Assembly: GCA_964561215.1 (NCBI GenBank)
Contig: CAZLOS010000016.1
Span: forward strand, 1 to 64,000
Direction of reading: 5' to 3'
Length of the DNA: 64,000 nt
Source of the DNA: JAJFUV01 sp964561215
GTDB taxonomy: Bacteria > Acidobacteriota > Terriglobia > Bryobacterales > Bryobacteraceae
The notes under the pieces are model-generated. The model was not told the DNA's origin and did not search any database. It saw only the letters and a list, made by a program, of their open reading frames with translations. The stretch's first letter is position 1; every line of letters begins with the position of its first letter. The position numbers and the translations under genes are program-made. This document shows, piece by piece, positions 17,560 through 26,109 of the stretch.

Positions 17560-18633
17560 CTACCGGTTCATTCGCTTCAGCATCTCGCTCTCAACCTGCT
17601 TGAAGCCTGCCGGGACTTCGAGTTTCGAGCCATCCACGCCGGCGGTTGAGAAGCCGGTCATCTCGACGGTGGTTTCCATCAGCACGCCCTGCGCCGCGCC
17701 CTCGGGCGCCTGCTGCTGCTGTTGAGATACCTGCTGTTGCGCTGGTTGCTGAGCCTGTTGCTGCTCTTCCTGCTGCGGCTTCTTGCGGCGGCCAAACCCA
17801 CCGAGGCGCCCTAGCCGTCCACCCAGTACGCTGCCGATCGACGAAGCTTCTTCCTGCTGCTTGGCTTCGGGAGCCGGACGCTGTTCGGCCGGCTGCGCCT
17901 GCTGCCCGGATCCGGCTTCGGCCGGCCCGCCGACGCCCTTCATCGACATACGCACGACCTGCAAAAGCGGCGCGCCCTCAAGCTTGGCCGCTTCCTTCGC
18001 GGCCGCCGCCATCCCCTTCATCATGTTGGGATTACCAGCCGCCATGGGCCCCAGGTTGGCGCCCGGAACCCAGTTCATCTTCTTCGCCATGCGTTCATAG
18101 AAGGCCTTCATCTGCGCATAGCCGGTGACATCCTTGGCAACCCACATGTTCGAAGTAGTGAGTATCGTACCCTTGTTGCCGGACTTCGGATCGGTCGTCT
18201 CTATCTCCATGGAAAGTAGCATCTCGCGCGTCGGGAATCCGGAGATCTCGCGAGTTTGTCCGGTGGCTTTCACGTCCACCTTGAGGTTGATGTCGGCGTT
18301 GGCCTGCTGGCCAACCGCGGCCATGGCTTTTGCCATGTCGGCGAATGTCACCACAGAGTAGGTCTTCTTCTTGAAGTCGATACTCGTGATCGTTTCGCTC
18401 GCCAGGTCGGTGATCTGGGCCGTGTCGGCGGTTACGCTCGCCATACGGTCGCCCTTCAGGTAGACGTGCGTGGCAATCGGCTCGCGGGCCTGCTTGGAGA
18501 ACGCGCCTGCGAAGCGCATCATGCCCATCATTGCGCCGCCTGTGATCTTCGCGGTTTGGTCGTAGCTCAGATCGGCCCTGAGCGACGCACCTCCGAGTGT
18601 CAAGAGGAGTACAACGGATACGTGTCTGAACAT
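17560..18633 (-). CDS. Secreted Gln-rich protein of unknown function
   Basis: A 357-residue protein with a signal peptide from the ATG at 18633. Residues 20-190 are a beta-rich domain containing HVYLKGDRMASVTADTAQI, reminiscent of DUF4412-type periplasmic proteins that report on stored or oxidised material, but this resemblance is weak. Residues 230-330 are low-complexity and rich in Gln, Ala and Pro, with a run QQEEQQQAQQPAQQQ that probably forms a flexible linker. A short conserved-looking C-terminus (VEMTGFSTAGVDGSKLEVPAGFKQV) follows. Function unknown. Confidence 0.75.
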   Translation of the reverse strand: MFRHVSVVLLLTLGGASLRADLSYDQTAKITGGAMMGMMRFAGAFSKQAREPIATHVYLKGDRMASVTADTAQITDLASETITSIDFKKKTYSVVTFADMAKAMAAVGQQANADINLKVDVKATGQTREISGFPTREMLLSMEIETTDPKSGNKGTILTTSNMWVAKDVTGYAQMKAFYERMAKKMNWVPGANLGPMAAGNPNMMKGMAAAAKEAAKLEGAPLLQVVRMSMKGVGGPAEAGSGQQAQPAEQRPAPEAKQQEEASSIGSVLGGRLGRLGGFGRRKKPQQEEQQQAQQPAQQQVSQQQQQAPEGAAQGVLMETTVEMTGFSTAGVDGSKLEVPAGFKQVESEMLKRMNR

Positions 18634-18732
18634 AGCTGTCCTTCTGGGATATGGTATGACAACTTCTCCACATGCCGTCAAGATGAAACTGATGCGGCGG
18701 AGAGCCGTCAGTAAGCGATTTTTGCCCGGTGC

Positions 18733-19209
18733 CTAGAACGGCACGTCGTCGTCGGTGATGCCGGGTTCGAACGGCGATTCCTCGGCTGACGCAGGCGCCG
18801 GCGCGGACGAGCGGCGCGGTTGCGCATTGCGCGGCATGGAGACCGGGCCTCGCGCTTCCTCCGGCGCGCCTTCGCCGCGGCCGCCAAGAAGCAGCACGTC
18901 GTCGGCCACCACCTCCGTGCGGTAGACCTTCTTGCCGTCCTTGTCGTCGTAACTGCGGGTCTTCAGGCGTCCTTCGACATAAACCTGCTTGCCCTTGGTC
19001 AGGTAGTTGGCCAGGTTCTCCTGGCGCCAGAGGACCACGTTGTGCCAATCGGTGTCCTCTTTCCACTCGCCGGTCTGCTGGTCTTTCCAGCGGTAGCTGG
19101 TAGCGACCGAAAAGGTCGTACAGGCCACGCCGCTGGCGGTGAACTTGGTCTCGGCGTCACGGCCGAGGTTGCCAAGGAGAATGACTTTGTTGACGCTGCG
19201 AGATGCCAT
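18733..19209 (-). CDS. ssb: Single-stranded DNA-binding protein
   Basis: A 158-residue OB-fold SSB. It has SVNKVILLGNLGRDAE at the N-terminus, the W-x-E-D-T-DWHNVVLW core, the VYVEGRLKTRSY strand, a flexible Pro/Ala tail and the acidic tip DDDVPF that recruits replication and repair proteins. Length is typical. It stands alone here, outside the common rpsF-ssb-rpsR operon, so it may be the second SSB copy of the genome. Confidence 0.94.
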   Translation of the reverse strand: MASRSVNKVILLGNLGRDAETKFTASGVACTTFSVATSYRWKDQQTGEWKEDTDWHNVVLWRQENLANYLTKGKQVYVEGRLKTRSYDDKDGKKVYRTEVVADDVLLLGGRGEGAPEEARGPVSMPRNAQPRRSSAPAPASAEESPFEPGITDDDVPF

Positions 19210-19279
19210 ACTTTCATGAACTCTACCATATTGCGAGCGGCCTCGGCTGACGAATCCGGCACCTGGAGATCAAAGGGGG

Positions 19280-19306
19280 TTCCCGCGCGGGAAGCTGCGG
19301 TATAAT
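19280..19306 (+). promoter_or_regulatory. Palindrome adjoining a perfect -10 box
   Basis: TTCCCGCGCGGGAA (19280-19293) is a perfect 14-bp palindrome covering the -35 position of a consensus TATAAT at 19301-19306. The start codon of the next gene is 28 bases further on. A repressor or activator site is plausible. Confidence 0.45.
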
Positions 19307-19333
19307 GGGCGCGAGCGGTACTTGGGACAGGCG

Positions 19334-20587
19334 ATGAACAACTGCTCCCGCGTCTTTTCACAGTGGATTTGCCAAGGCGGTTTCTTGTGCATTTGGGCGT
19401 GTGCCTGGGCGCAGCCGCTGGCGGCGCAATCGCTGATGACCGGCAGCGGGCCGGGGGGCCAGGTCCGCATTCTTAACACCGACGCGGCGGTGCTCGAACT
19501 GGGTGAGAAGCGCAACGACCTGCCCTGTACCGTGAGCCCCGTCAAACCCACCCTGGGCTTCGACCTGAAATTCCACGCGGGCTATGAAGTGACCGTTCCT
19601 CTGCGGGAACTTGCCGGCGCGGAGGACCTGCTGACCATTGTCTTCCGCATCACGTACGAAGGCCGCAAAGACGCCCCCCTGATGTTCTCCCAGCGCATCC
19701 GCGTCCCGGCCGTCGAGGAAAGCGCCAAGGGGGATGCCTATCTTCAAGGCAACTTCGATCTCGGGGAAGGCGTCTATCACATTGACTGGCTTATGAGGGA
19801 TCGCGCCGAGAGGGTCTGCTCGGATTATTGGGACGCTGATGCAGTTCTGCCGCCCAGGGAGAGGACTATCCAGGTGGCGCTGGTCCCCGGAGAGATACGG
19901 GGCAGCGACGTGGAACCGTTCAAGGAAGAGCCGCCGGTGAGCCGCTCGCAGGACGGCCCCCCGCTGAGCGTGAAGGTACTCATCAACTTCGCGCCGCAGA
20001 ACTCCCGTTCGGCCACGTTACAGCCGCTCGATACGGCGGCGTTGATTTCGATCCTGCGCGGCATTGCACGCGAGCCGCGCATCGGCAAGTTTTCCGTGAT
20101 TGCCTTTAACTTGCAGGAACAAAGAGTTGTTTGCAGGCAGGAGAGCGCCCAGCGCATCGATTTCCCGGCCTTGGGCAAGGCGCTAGAGGACTTGAAACTG
20201 GGCACCGTGGACCTGCGGCGGCTAAGCGAAAAGCATGGCGACACGCACTTCCTGACCGATCTGATCCGGCGGGAGGTTGGGAACTCCGGATCGACCGACG
20301 CACTGATCTTTGCCGGCCCCAAGGCGTTGCTGGACGAAAACGTCCCGGAAACCGCCCTTAAGGATTTGGGCGGGGTAGATTACCCGGTTTTCTACATGAA
20401 CTACAACCTCGAACCGCAGCGCACGCCCTGGCGCGATTCGATAGGACATGCGGTAAAGTACCTGAAGGGGTACGAATACACCATCAGCCGGCCCAAAGAT
20501 CTTTGGTTTGCCATGACCGAAATGGTCTCGCGCATCGTAAAATCAAAACAGGAAAGGAGCGCGGCCGGCGCCGCGCCAACGCAATGA
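19334..20587 (+). CDS. Secreted protein of unknown function (acidobacterial type)
   Basis: A 417-residue protein. The ATG at 19334 is preferred over an in-frame TTG at 19322. A Cys-containing signal peptide (residues 1-28) is followed by a beta-sandwich region (to about 190). From about 205 a region with IRGIAREPRIGKFSVIAFNLQEQ and DALIFAGPKALLDE resembles von Willebrand A-type or VWFA-related domains of Acidobacteria, but the MIDAS motif is not evident. A TATAAT promoter and palindrome lie upstream. It shares an ATGA overlap with the next gene, the methyltransferase. Confidence 0.7.
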   Translation: MNNCSRVFSQWICQGGFLCIWACAWAQPLAAQSLMTGSGPGGQVRILNTDAAVLELGEKRNDLPCTVSPVKPTLGFDLKFHAGYEVTVPLRELAGAEDLLTIVFRITYEGRKDAPLMFSQRIRVPAVEESAKGDAYLQGNFDLGEGVYHIDWLMRDRAERVCSDYWDADAVLPPRERTIQVALVPGEIRGSDVEPFKEEPPVSRSQDGPPLSVKVLINFAPQNSRSATLQPLDTAALISILRGIAREPRIGKFSVIAFNLQEQRVVCRQESAQRIDFPALGKALEDLKLGTVDLRRLSEKHGDTHFLTDLIRREVGNSGSTDALIFAGPKALLDENVPETALKDLGGVDYPVFYMNYNLEPQRTPWRDSIGHAVKYLKGYEYTISRPKDLWFAMTEMVSRIVKSKQERSAAGAAPTQ

Positions 20588-21147
20588 TTACGCGGATTCA
20601 ATGGCTTGCCCTTCCGGCAATGCTCGTTTGGGGTATCACCTGCTTCGCGCAGCCTGCCAGCATGGAACACGCCCGGAGCCTGGCCCCCTTTGTCCCCTCG
20701 CCGCAACCTATCGTCGAGAGGATGCTGTCCGCGGCCAATCTCAAGCCCGGCGAGACCCTCTTCGATCTCGGCTGCGGCGATGGGCGCGTGCTGATCACCG
20801 CCGCGAAGAAGTTCGGCGCCAAGGCCGTCGGCATTGAGCTGTCCCCCAAGCTGGTGGAGGCCGCCAACGAAGAAATCAAGGCCAATCATCTGGAAGACCA
20901 GGTGAAGGTCATACAAGGCGACCTGCTGGAAGCGGACCTCAGCTCGGCCGACGTGGTCACCATCTATCTGCTGACGCACTCCAACGACAAATTGCGCCCC
21001 AACCTGGAGAAATACCTGAAGCACGGCGCGCGCGTGGTGAGCCACGATTTCCAGGTGCGCGGGTGGAAGCCCATCCGCGTGGACAAGCTGGAAGTCTACC
21101 GCCGCACGCATTCCATTTACGTCTACGAAATGCCGGTGGAGCGGTAG
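20584..21147 (+). CDS. SAM-dependent methyltransferase with an apparent signal peptide
   Basis: A 187-residue class I methyltransferase. The motif I LFDLGCGDGRVLITAAKKFG, the acidic end of strand 2 (VGIELSP), and VVTIYLLTHSNDKLRP are typical. The C-terminal GARVVSHDFQ matches methyltransferases related to the FAM173/ATPSCKMT lysine-methylating group. The N-terminal 22 residues (MITRIQWLALPAMLVWGITC) look like a signal peptide or membrane anchor, odd for a SAM-dependent enzyme. The ATG overlaps the previous stop as ATGA, so it is coupled to the preceding secreted protein. Substrate unknown. Confidence 0.8.
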   Translation: MITRIQWLALPAMLVWGITCFAQPASMEHARSLAPFVPSPQPIVERMLSAANLKPGETLFDLGCGDGRVLITAAKKFGAKAVGIELSPKLVEAANEEIKANHLEDQVKVIQGDLLEADLSSADVVTIYLLTHSNDKLRPNLEKYLKHGARVVSHDFQVRGWKPIRVDKLEVYRRTHSIYVYEMPVER

Positions 21148-21202
21148 CGGCCCCCGTATCAGTCCTGCCTTACGCTCAACCCGCGTGTTGCATACTGCAA
21201 GT

Positions 21203-21619
21203 ATGAACTTCATACACGCTCTCATACTTGCAGCGGCACTCTTTGGAACCTCCGCCGCCACGCCTGCCGGTAACTCCTTCTCTTTGAAAGTCTTCGAAGG
21301 GTTCCGGTTTACAGATCGCGCTATGGTCAAGAGCGACGACAAGAGCGCGGACGTGCGGTTCACCTATCAAGTGCGCCGCGCCGGGCCCTTCGTCTACCTC
21401 GGCGCGGAGAAGATCAAGGCACTCTCGGCGGCGCCGCGAGGCTCATTCTCTACCGCTGAAACGGCGTCCTGGAAAGATTACGTGTTTGCTCCCGACCCGG
21501 GATACTATGGCGTCGTCTCGAAAGGGCATTCCTACGTCTTACACCTGGAGAGTTACGAAAACCAGGGCAAGGCCGCCAGCTACTGGAAACTGAACTTCTC
21601 CTGGAAACAGTTGGACTGA
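21203..21619 (+). CDS. Small secreted protein of unknown function
   Basis: A 138-residue protein starting at ATG 21203 with a signal peptide ending near residue 20. The rest is predicted beta-rich, with alternating aromatic residues (FVYLGAEKI, YYGVVSKGHSYVLHLESYE), consistent with a small lipocalin- or Ig-like fold. No catalytic motif is seen. It is convergent with the next gene. Confidence 0.65.
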   Translation: MNFIHALILAAALFGTSAATPAGNSFSLKVFEGFRFTDRAMVKSDDKSADVRFTYQVRRAGPFVYLGAEKIKALSAAPRGSFSTAETASWKDYVFAPDPGYYGVVSKGHSYVLHLESYENQGKAASYWKLNFSWKQLD

Positions 21620-21639
21620 AGACGGCCTCCTCCGTCCAC

Positions 21640-22578
21640 TCAGCGCAAGCGGAATTCGAAGGCGCAGGGTGCGTAACTGTCGCCGGTTGAGTCGCGCAGC
21701 AGGAACGCATAGAAACCCGGCTCCAGGTCCCCGGTAGTGATGGTTACCACGGAGCCGTCGCGCCGGCCGGCGACCGGTGACTCCGCGCGCACGGCGGAGA
21801 GGATCTTCACTTCCGGCTCCTGCTGTTCCGGATTGAGCGCGGTCTGCCGCGTCTCGACGTCGCGGGTCTCGATGAGCCGCGCCCGCTCCTTTTCGCAAAC
21901 CGTTAGCTTCATGAGGACAGGCGTGTACTCGTCCAGGTCGATGCCGCTGTGCATAGCCGGCATGCGCAGCATCACGGCGCCGGACACCTCCGGGACCGGC
22001 CGTTCATCGAGAAAGAAGAACTGGCGAACGCGCAAGTTGCGCAGGTCGGCCGGTCCGGCCGAAGGCGGGCGGACCACTTGGGTTCCACCGGCCGTCATCG
22101 TCACCGGCAACCGCCTGAGGACACGACCGAAGCCCGAGCGGCGCGAGCCTTCGACAGGCCCCTTGTCCGGATCGGCGCCGGCGTCCAACCGTGTTCCTGC
22201 CTGCTTCACCTTTTCGGAGAACCTGGTGTCCTTGGGCGCATAGGCCAGCATCACCGGGGAACTTATTAACTCCACTTCCTTCTCGCCGGCCAGCAGTGCC
22301 ACTTTCCCCGCCGGTGGCGTGGTGGGGACTGCCCGCTGCCGCTCCAGGACGGCAAGCAGCACGCGGTCTGTCACGCCAGCCTTCTTCAGCGCAAGCAGAC
22401 CTTCGGGAGAGGTGTCGAAACGCACTTCGCCCGCGGACTTTACCGCGGCCGCCACCACTTCTTCGCTCATGCCGGCGCGCACCAGTTTGATGACGCCGTC
22501 GTTATCGAGCGGCTTTGACGGTGTCTGAGCGGCAAGAAGCCCTGCCGCGAGGGCGATCGCGGCCGTCAGCCTTTGCAT
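21640..22578 (-). CDS. Secreted protein with acidobacterial LVxAGxSE-type repeat
   Basis: A 312-residue protein with a signal peptide from the ATG at 22578. Residues 25-80 hold the paired helical motif NDGVIKLVRAGMSEEVV... FDTSPEGLLALKKAGVTDRV, seen repeatedly in exported proteins of Acidobacteria. The C-terminal region is beta-rich and contains VVTITTGDLEPGFYAFLL, like several cell-envelope proteins of this phylum. Function unknown. Confidence 0.7.
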   Translation of the reverse strand: MQRLTAAIALAAGLLAAQTPSKPLDNDGVIKLVRAGMSEEVVAAAVKSAGEVRFDTSPEGLLALKKAGVTDRVLLAVLERQRAVPTTPPAGKVALLAGEKEVELISSPVMLAYAPKDTRFSEKVKQAGTRLDAGADPDKGPVEGSRRSGFGRVLRRLPVTMTAGGTQVVRPPSAGPADLRNLRVRQFFFLDERPVPEVSGAVMLRMPAMHSGIDLDEYTPVLMKLTVCEKERARLIETRDVETRQTALNPEQQEPEVKILSAVRAESPVAGRRDGSVVTITTGDLEPGFYAFLLRDSTGDSYAPCAFEFRLR

Positions 22579-22796
22579 GGTCGAGAGCAGGGGGCAGTCT
22601 CCGGTGTTCAGTATAACCAACCGCATAGACGCGGGAAGGGCCGCGCAAAGGTACGCCAAAGCTCGCCATCGAGGCCATGGCGCGGCTTTTCGCTTGTTAC
22701 TGGGGGCGTATTCCCATGATCCTAGGGTAAAGATACGTGTGCGGACTTTTGCCGGGGGTCGGTAGGGCCGCCCAATTCAGGTCGTAAGGAGATGGT

Positions 22797-25700
22797 ATGA
22801 GGACTTTTCGCGTGATGTTCCCTGTTCTGTTGCTTTGCCTGGCTGCGTCGCTCAGCGCGCAGATCACTGGCGACATACGCGGCATCGTGACGGACCCGTC
22901 CGGGGCCGGGGTGCCCAACGCCCGCGTGTCGCTGACGAACCAGGAAACCGGGGAGGCCCGTAACGTGTCCACGGACACCGAAGGGCGCTACCGGTTCAAC
23001 CTGCTCAAGATCGGACAGTACATGGTGGCCGTCGAAGCACAAGGTTTCCGCGGCACCTCAGCGCCCGCTACCGTGCGCAGCGCGGAAATCACGTCGGTGA
23101 ACCTCCGACTGGATATCGGACAGGTCACCGAGCAGGTGATCGTCACCGACGCGGCCAGCCCGCTGGACACGCAAAGCGCGCAGATCCAGGAAGCCTTCGA
23201 CGCCACGGAGGTCCACGACATCCCCGTGGGACGGAACCCCAACCTCTTCGCCGCTATCATGCCGGGGGTGATTCCGGCGCCCGGCGGCTTCAACAGTGGG
23301 AGCTTCATCGCCAACGGCAATCGCTTGCGCGCCAACAACATCACCATCGACAACATCACCGCCACCGACATCTCCACGGCCGGCACCGGATCGAGCAACA
23401 ACACGCCGTTGAACTTCTCGTCCATCCGCGAGGTGAAGGTCATCACCAACATGTTTAGCGCGGAGTTCGGGCGCAACTCCGGCGCGCAGGTGCAGTACAT
23501 CACCAAGAGCGGCACCAACAGCTTCCACGGCGAACTCTACGAATACCTGCAGAACAGCCGCCTGAACGCGAGGGACTGGTTCGACCAGAGCGGACAGGCA
23601 ACCGTGTCGCGCATCAACGAGTGGGGAGGCGTGATCGGCGGGCCGGTCATCCGGAACAAGACCCACTTCTTCGCTTCGGGCGAACGTTACTATTCACGCG
23701 GTTTGGGCGCCGCGCGTGTGGCTCAGGTGCCCACGCCCTCGATGCTCGCCGCCGTCACGGACCAGACGTCGAAGAAGATCCTCGATATGTACAAGCTTCC
23801 GGCGGCGACGACCGATAACGGCACGTACGGAACGGTGCAGCAGAACGCCTCCAACGCCGCGGACCTGTACCAGTATTCGGTGCGCCTGGACCACCAGATT
23901 TCGGACAAAGATTCCATCTACGGGCGCTACGGGTACGCCACCAACTCGAGCAGCAGTTCCAACAACACGTTCATCCAAACCAACATCGCGAACTTCGGCC
24001 TGAGTTCAACCAACTCCGTACACAGCCTGAATATCAACGAGACGCACATCTTCTCGCCTACGGTGGTGAACGAGTTCCGCGCCGGATTCGGGCGCACTTC
24101 TCCGATATTCGTGGTGGATTCGACGGTGCCGGTCGGCCCGCGCATCGTCTTCGCCAACGGGCAGGTGGACCGTTTCGGCTCCTACGAAGGCGGGCCGCAG
24201 GGCCGCGTGCAGAACACCTTCCAGTACGGCGACACGCTGACCTGGAGCCGCGGCGCGCACAGCATCAAGGTTGGCGGCGATTTCTTCCGCTACCAGGGCA
24301 ACAGCTTCTTCGAGGCGCAGACCCGCGGCGTTTATACGTTCCTGTCGTGGGCCGACTTCGCCTCCGGCACGCCTAACACCATCACCCAGCGCTTCGGGCC
24401 GACGCAGCGCGGCAACCGCAACTGGAACCAGAGCGCGTTCGCGCAGGACGACTACCGCGTCACCTCCACGCTCACGCTGAACCTGGGCGTTCGAATGGAA
24501 ACCTATGGTCCGGTGACCGAGGTGAACGGCTTGACCTCGAACCTGGATTTCAGCTGCAAAGAGAGCATGGGCATTGCCGGCACAGGTCCGTTCGGCTGCT
24601 TCTCGGTGGGCGAGCCTTCCATCGCCACCAACTACTACTTCCAGCCCCGCGTCGGATTCGCCTGGAATCCGCACCAGGGCAAGACGGTGTTTCGTGGAGG
24701 CTACGGACTGGTTTCGGACTTCAACTACCTGAATCCGGTAACGAACCAGCGCTTCCTGCCGCCGTTCGTGGCGACCAAGACTCTGACGGGCACGGCGAAC
24801 TTCACCGGCAACAACAGTTGGGCCAGCCTGATTGCCGGAACGGGGACGCTGCAGCAGCAAGGCGCGGCGCAGGCGGGGCACATTGTGACAAACGTCCTAA
24901 ACTACGGCGACGTGAGTCCGGCCATCGATCCTAACTTGAAGAACCCGCAAGTGCACCAGTGGAACTTCGGAATCCAACGCGAGCTGCCGCAGGGGATTGT
25001 TCTGAAAGCTTCGTACGTGGGCACAAAGAGCAACTACCTGCAGACCACACGGCAGTTGAATTTCAATGCACAGCGTCCGAAACCGGCAACCGACCTGGCC
25101 GACGAACTGGTTCGCAGGCAGGAGTTCGTGACCAGTTACAACAACATGGCCGGCTCGTCCACGCGGTACAGCACGCGCCTGGACCCGCGCTTCAACGTGG
25201 TTAACTACTACGACAACTCAGGTGACTCGAACTACCACGCGCTGGAAGTTGTAGCTACGCGTTCGTTCCGCAACGGCTACTCGTTCCAGGCGGCCTACAC
25301 CGCGGCCAAGTCGATCGACAACGTGTCCGACGGGCTTTCGAACATCCCCAATGACAGCGCCAACATTCAGGACCCGACCAACCTGAACAACAACCGGGGC
25401 GTGAGCGGCTTCGACGTGCCGCAGCGCATCGTGGTGGCTCATGTTTTCGAGATCCCGTGGGGCAGGAACCTTTCGAACCCCGTGCTGCGCCGCATATTCG
25501 GAGGGTGGGGCGTTTCCGGCATTTCGAGCTGGCGCGCCGGATTCCCCATCTCGCTCGATTCCGGCGCGAGAATGGGCGTGGCCAACATATCCACTCTGAT
25601 CACCGGCGGGATCATGCGCCCGAACGCCACCGGTCCGGTCAACTTCAATCCTCAGCCGGCCGGTAGCCCGGGCGCTCCGCAGGGTCTGATTACGGACATC

Positions 25701-26009
25701 GCGGGCCGCCAGATTTCCACCTACGCGCAGAGCCTGGGCCTTTCGCAACCGCTGCTCGGCAACTTCGGCACCATGGGCCGCAACTCCCTGCGCGCCAATG
25801 GCCAGACCGACATGGACTGGAACTTCACCAAAGACACGCGCGTCACCGAGCGCGTGGGCATCCAGTTCCGCTGCGAGATCTACAACCTGTTCAACTTCCA
25901 TTCGTTCCAGGACGTGAACCGCAACGTCAGCAACCCGGCGTTCGGCCAGTACACCACCGCTCCGCAGAGCCAGCGCTACTTCCAGATGGCGGCCGTGGTT
26001 CGGTTTTAG
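22797..26009 (+). CDS. TonB-dependent receptor with carboxypeptidase-regulatory-like domain
   Basis: A 1070-residue outer-membrane receptor of the Oar/acidobacterial type. AAGGAG lies 8 bases upstream of the ATG. A signal peptide (1-21) is followed by a carboxypeptidase-regulatory-like domain (about 22-105: GDIRGIVTDPSGAGVPNARV). A plug-like domain (about 130-235, VKVITNMFSAEFGRNSGAQV) and a long beta-barrel follow, ending in aromatic F. It probably takes up oligosaccharides or other large substrates across the outer membrane with TonB. Acidobacteria carry dozens of such genes, often next to sugar-acid genes as here. A strong hairpin follows. Confidence 0.93.
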   Translation: MRTFRVMFPVLLLCLAASLSAQITGDIRGIVTDPSGAGVPNARVSLTNQETGEARNVSTDTEGRYRFNLLKIGQYMVAVEAQGFRGTSAPATVRSAEITSVNLRLDIGQVTEQVIVTDAASPLDTQSAQIQEAFDATEVHDIPVGRNPNLFAAIMPGVIPAPGGFNSGSFIANGNRLRANNITIDNITATDISTAGTGSSNNTPLNFSSIREVKVITNMFSAEFGRNSGAQVQYITKSGTNSFHGELYEYLQNSRLNARDWFDQSGQATVSRINEWGGVIGGPVIRNKTHFFASGERYYSRGLGAARVAQVPTPSMLAAVTDQTSKKILDMYKLPAATTDNGTYGTVQQNASNAADLYQYSVRLDHQISDKDSIYGRYGYATNSSSSSNNTFIQTNIANFGLSSTNSVHSLNINETHIFSPTVVNEFRAGFGRTSPIFVVDSTVPVGPRIVFANGQVDRFGSYEGGPQGRVQNTFQYGDTLTWSRGAHSIKVGGDFFRYQGNSFFEAQTRGVYTFLSWADFASGTPNTITQRFGPTQRGNRNWNQSAFAQDDYRVTSTLTLNLGVRMETYGPVTEVNGLTSNLDFSCKESMGIAGTGPFGCFSVGEPSIATNYYFQPRVGFAWNPHQGKTVFRGGYGLVSDFNYLNPVTNQRFLPPFVATKTLTGTANFTGNNSWASLIAGTGTLQQQGAAQAGHIVTNVLNYGDVSPAIDPNLKNPQVHQWNFGIQRELPQGIVLKASYVGTKSNYLQTTRQLNFNAQRPKPATDLADELVRRQEFVTSYNNMAGSSTRYSTRLDPRFNVVNYYDNSGDSNYHALEVVATRSFRNGYSFQAAYTAAKSIDNVSDGLSNIPNDSANIQDPTNLNNNRGVSGFDVPQRIVVAHVFEIPWGRNLSNPVLRRIFGGWGVSGISSWRAGFPISLDSGARMGVANISTLITGGIMRPNATGPVNFNPQPAGSPGAPQGLITDIAGRQISTYAQSLGLSQPLLGNFGTMGRNSLRANGQTDMDWNFTKDTRVTERVGIQFRCEIYNLFNFHSFQDVNRNVSNPAFGQYTTAPQSQRYFQMAAVVRF

Positions 26010-26016
26010 CCGCACT

Positions 26017-26044
26017 CGCCCGCCCCGCGAGGGTGGGGCGGGCG
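26017..26044 (+). terminator. Hairpin after the TonB receptor gene
   Basis: CGCCCGCCCC (26017-26026) pairs perfectly with GGGGCGGGCG (26035-26044) around an 8-base loop, starting 8 bases after the receptor stop. There is no T-run, so termination is a likely but not certain role. Confidence 0.6.
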
Positions 26045-26109
26045 GCAACATGATAACCTTGGAGCTTGTTTAGCGCGGCAGGTCCGTGCCGCACCAAGGA
26101 GATCGAATC

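Noticed and set aside
17731..17790. CAG-rich tract in the secreted Gln-rich gene as a mobile or unstable repeat
   Set aside because: Codons are mixed and interrupted; it reads as an ordinary low-complexity linker.
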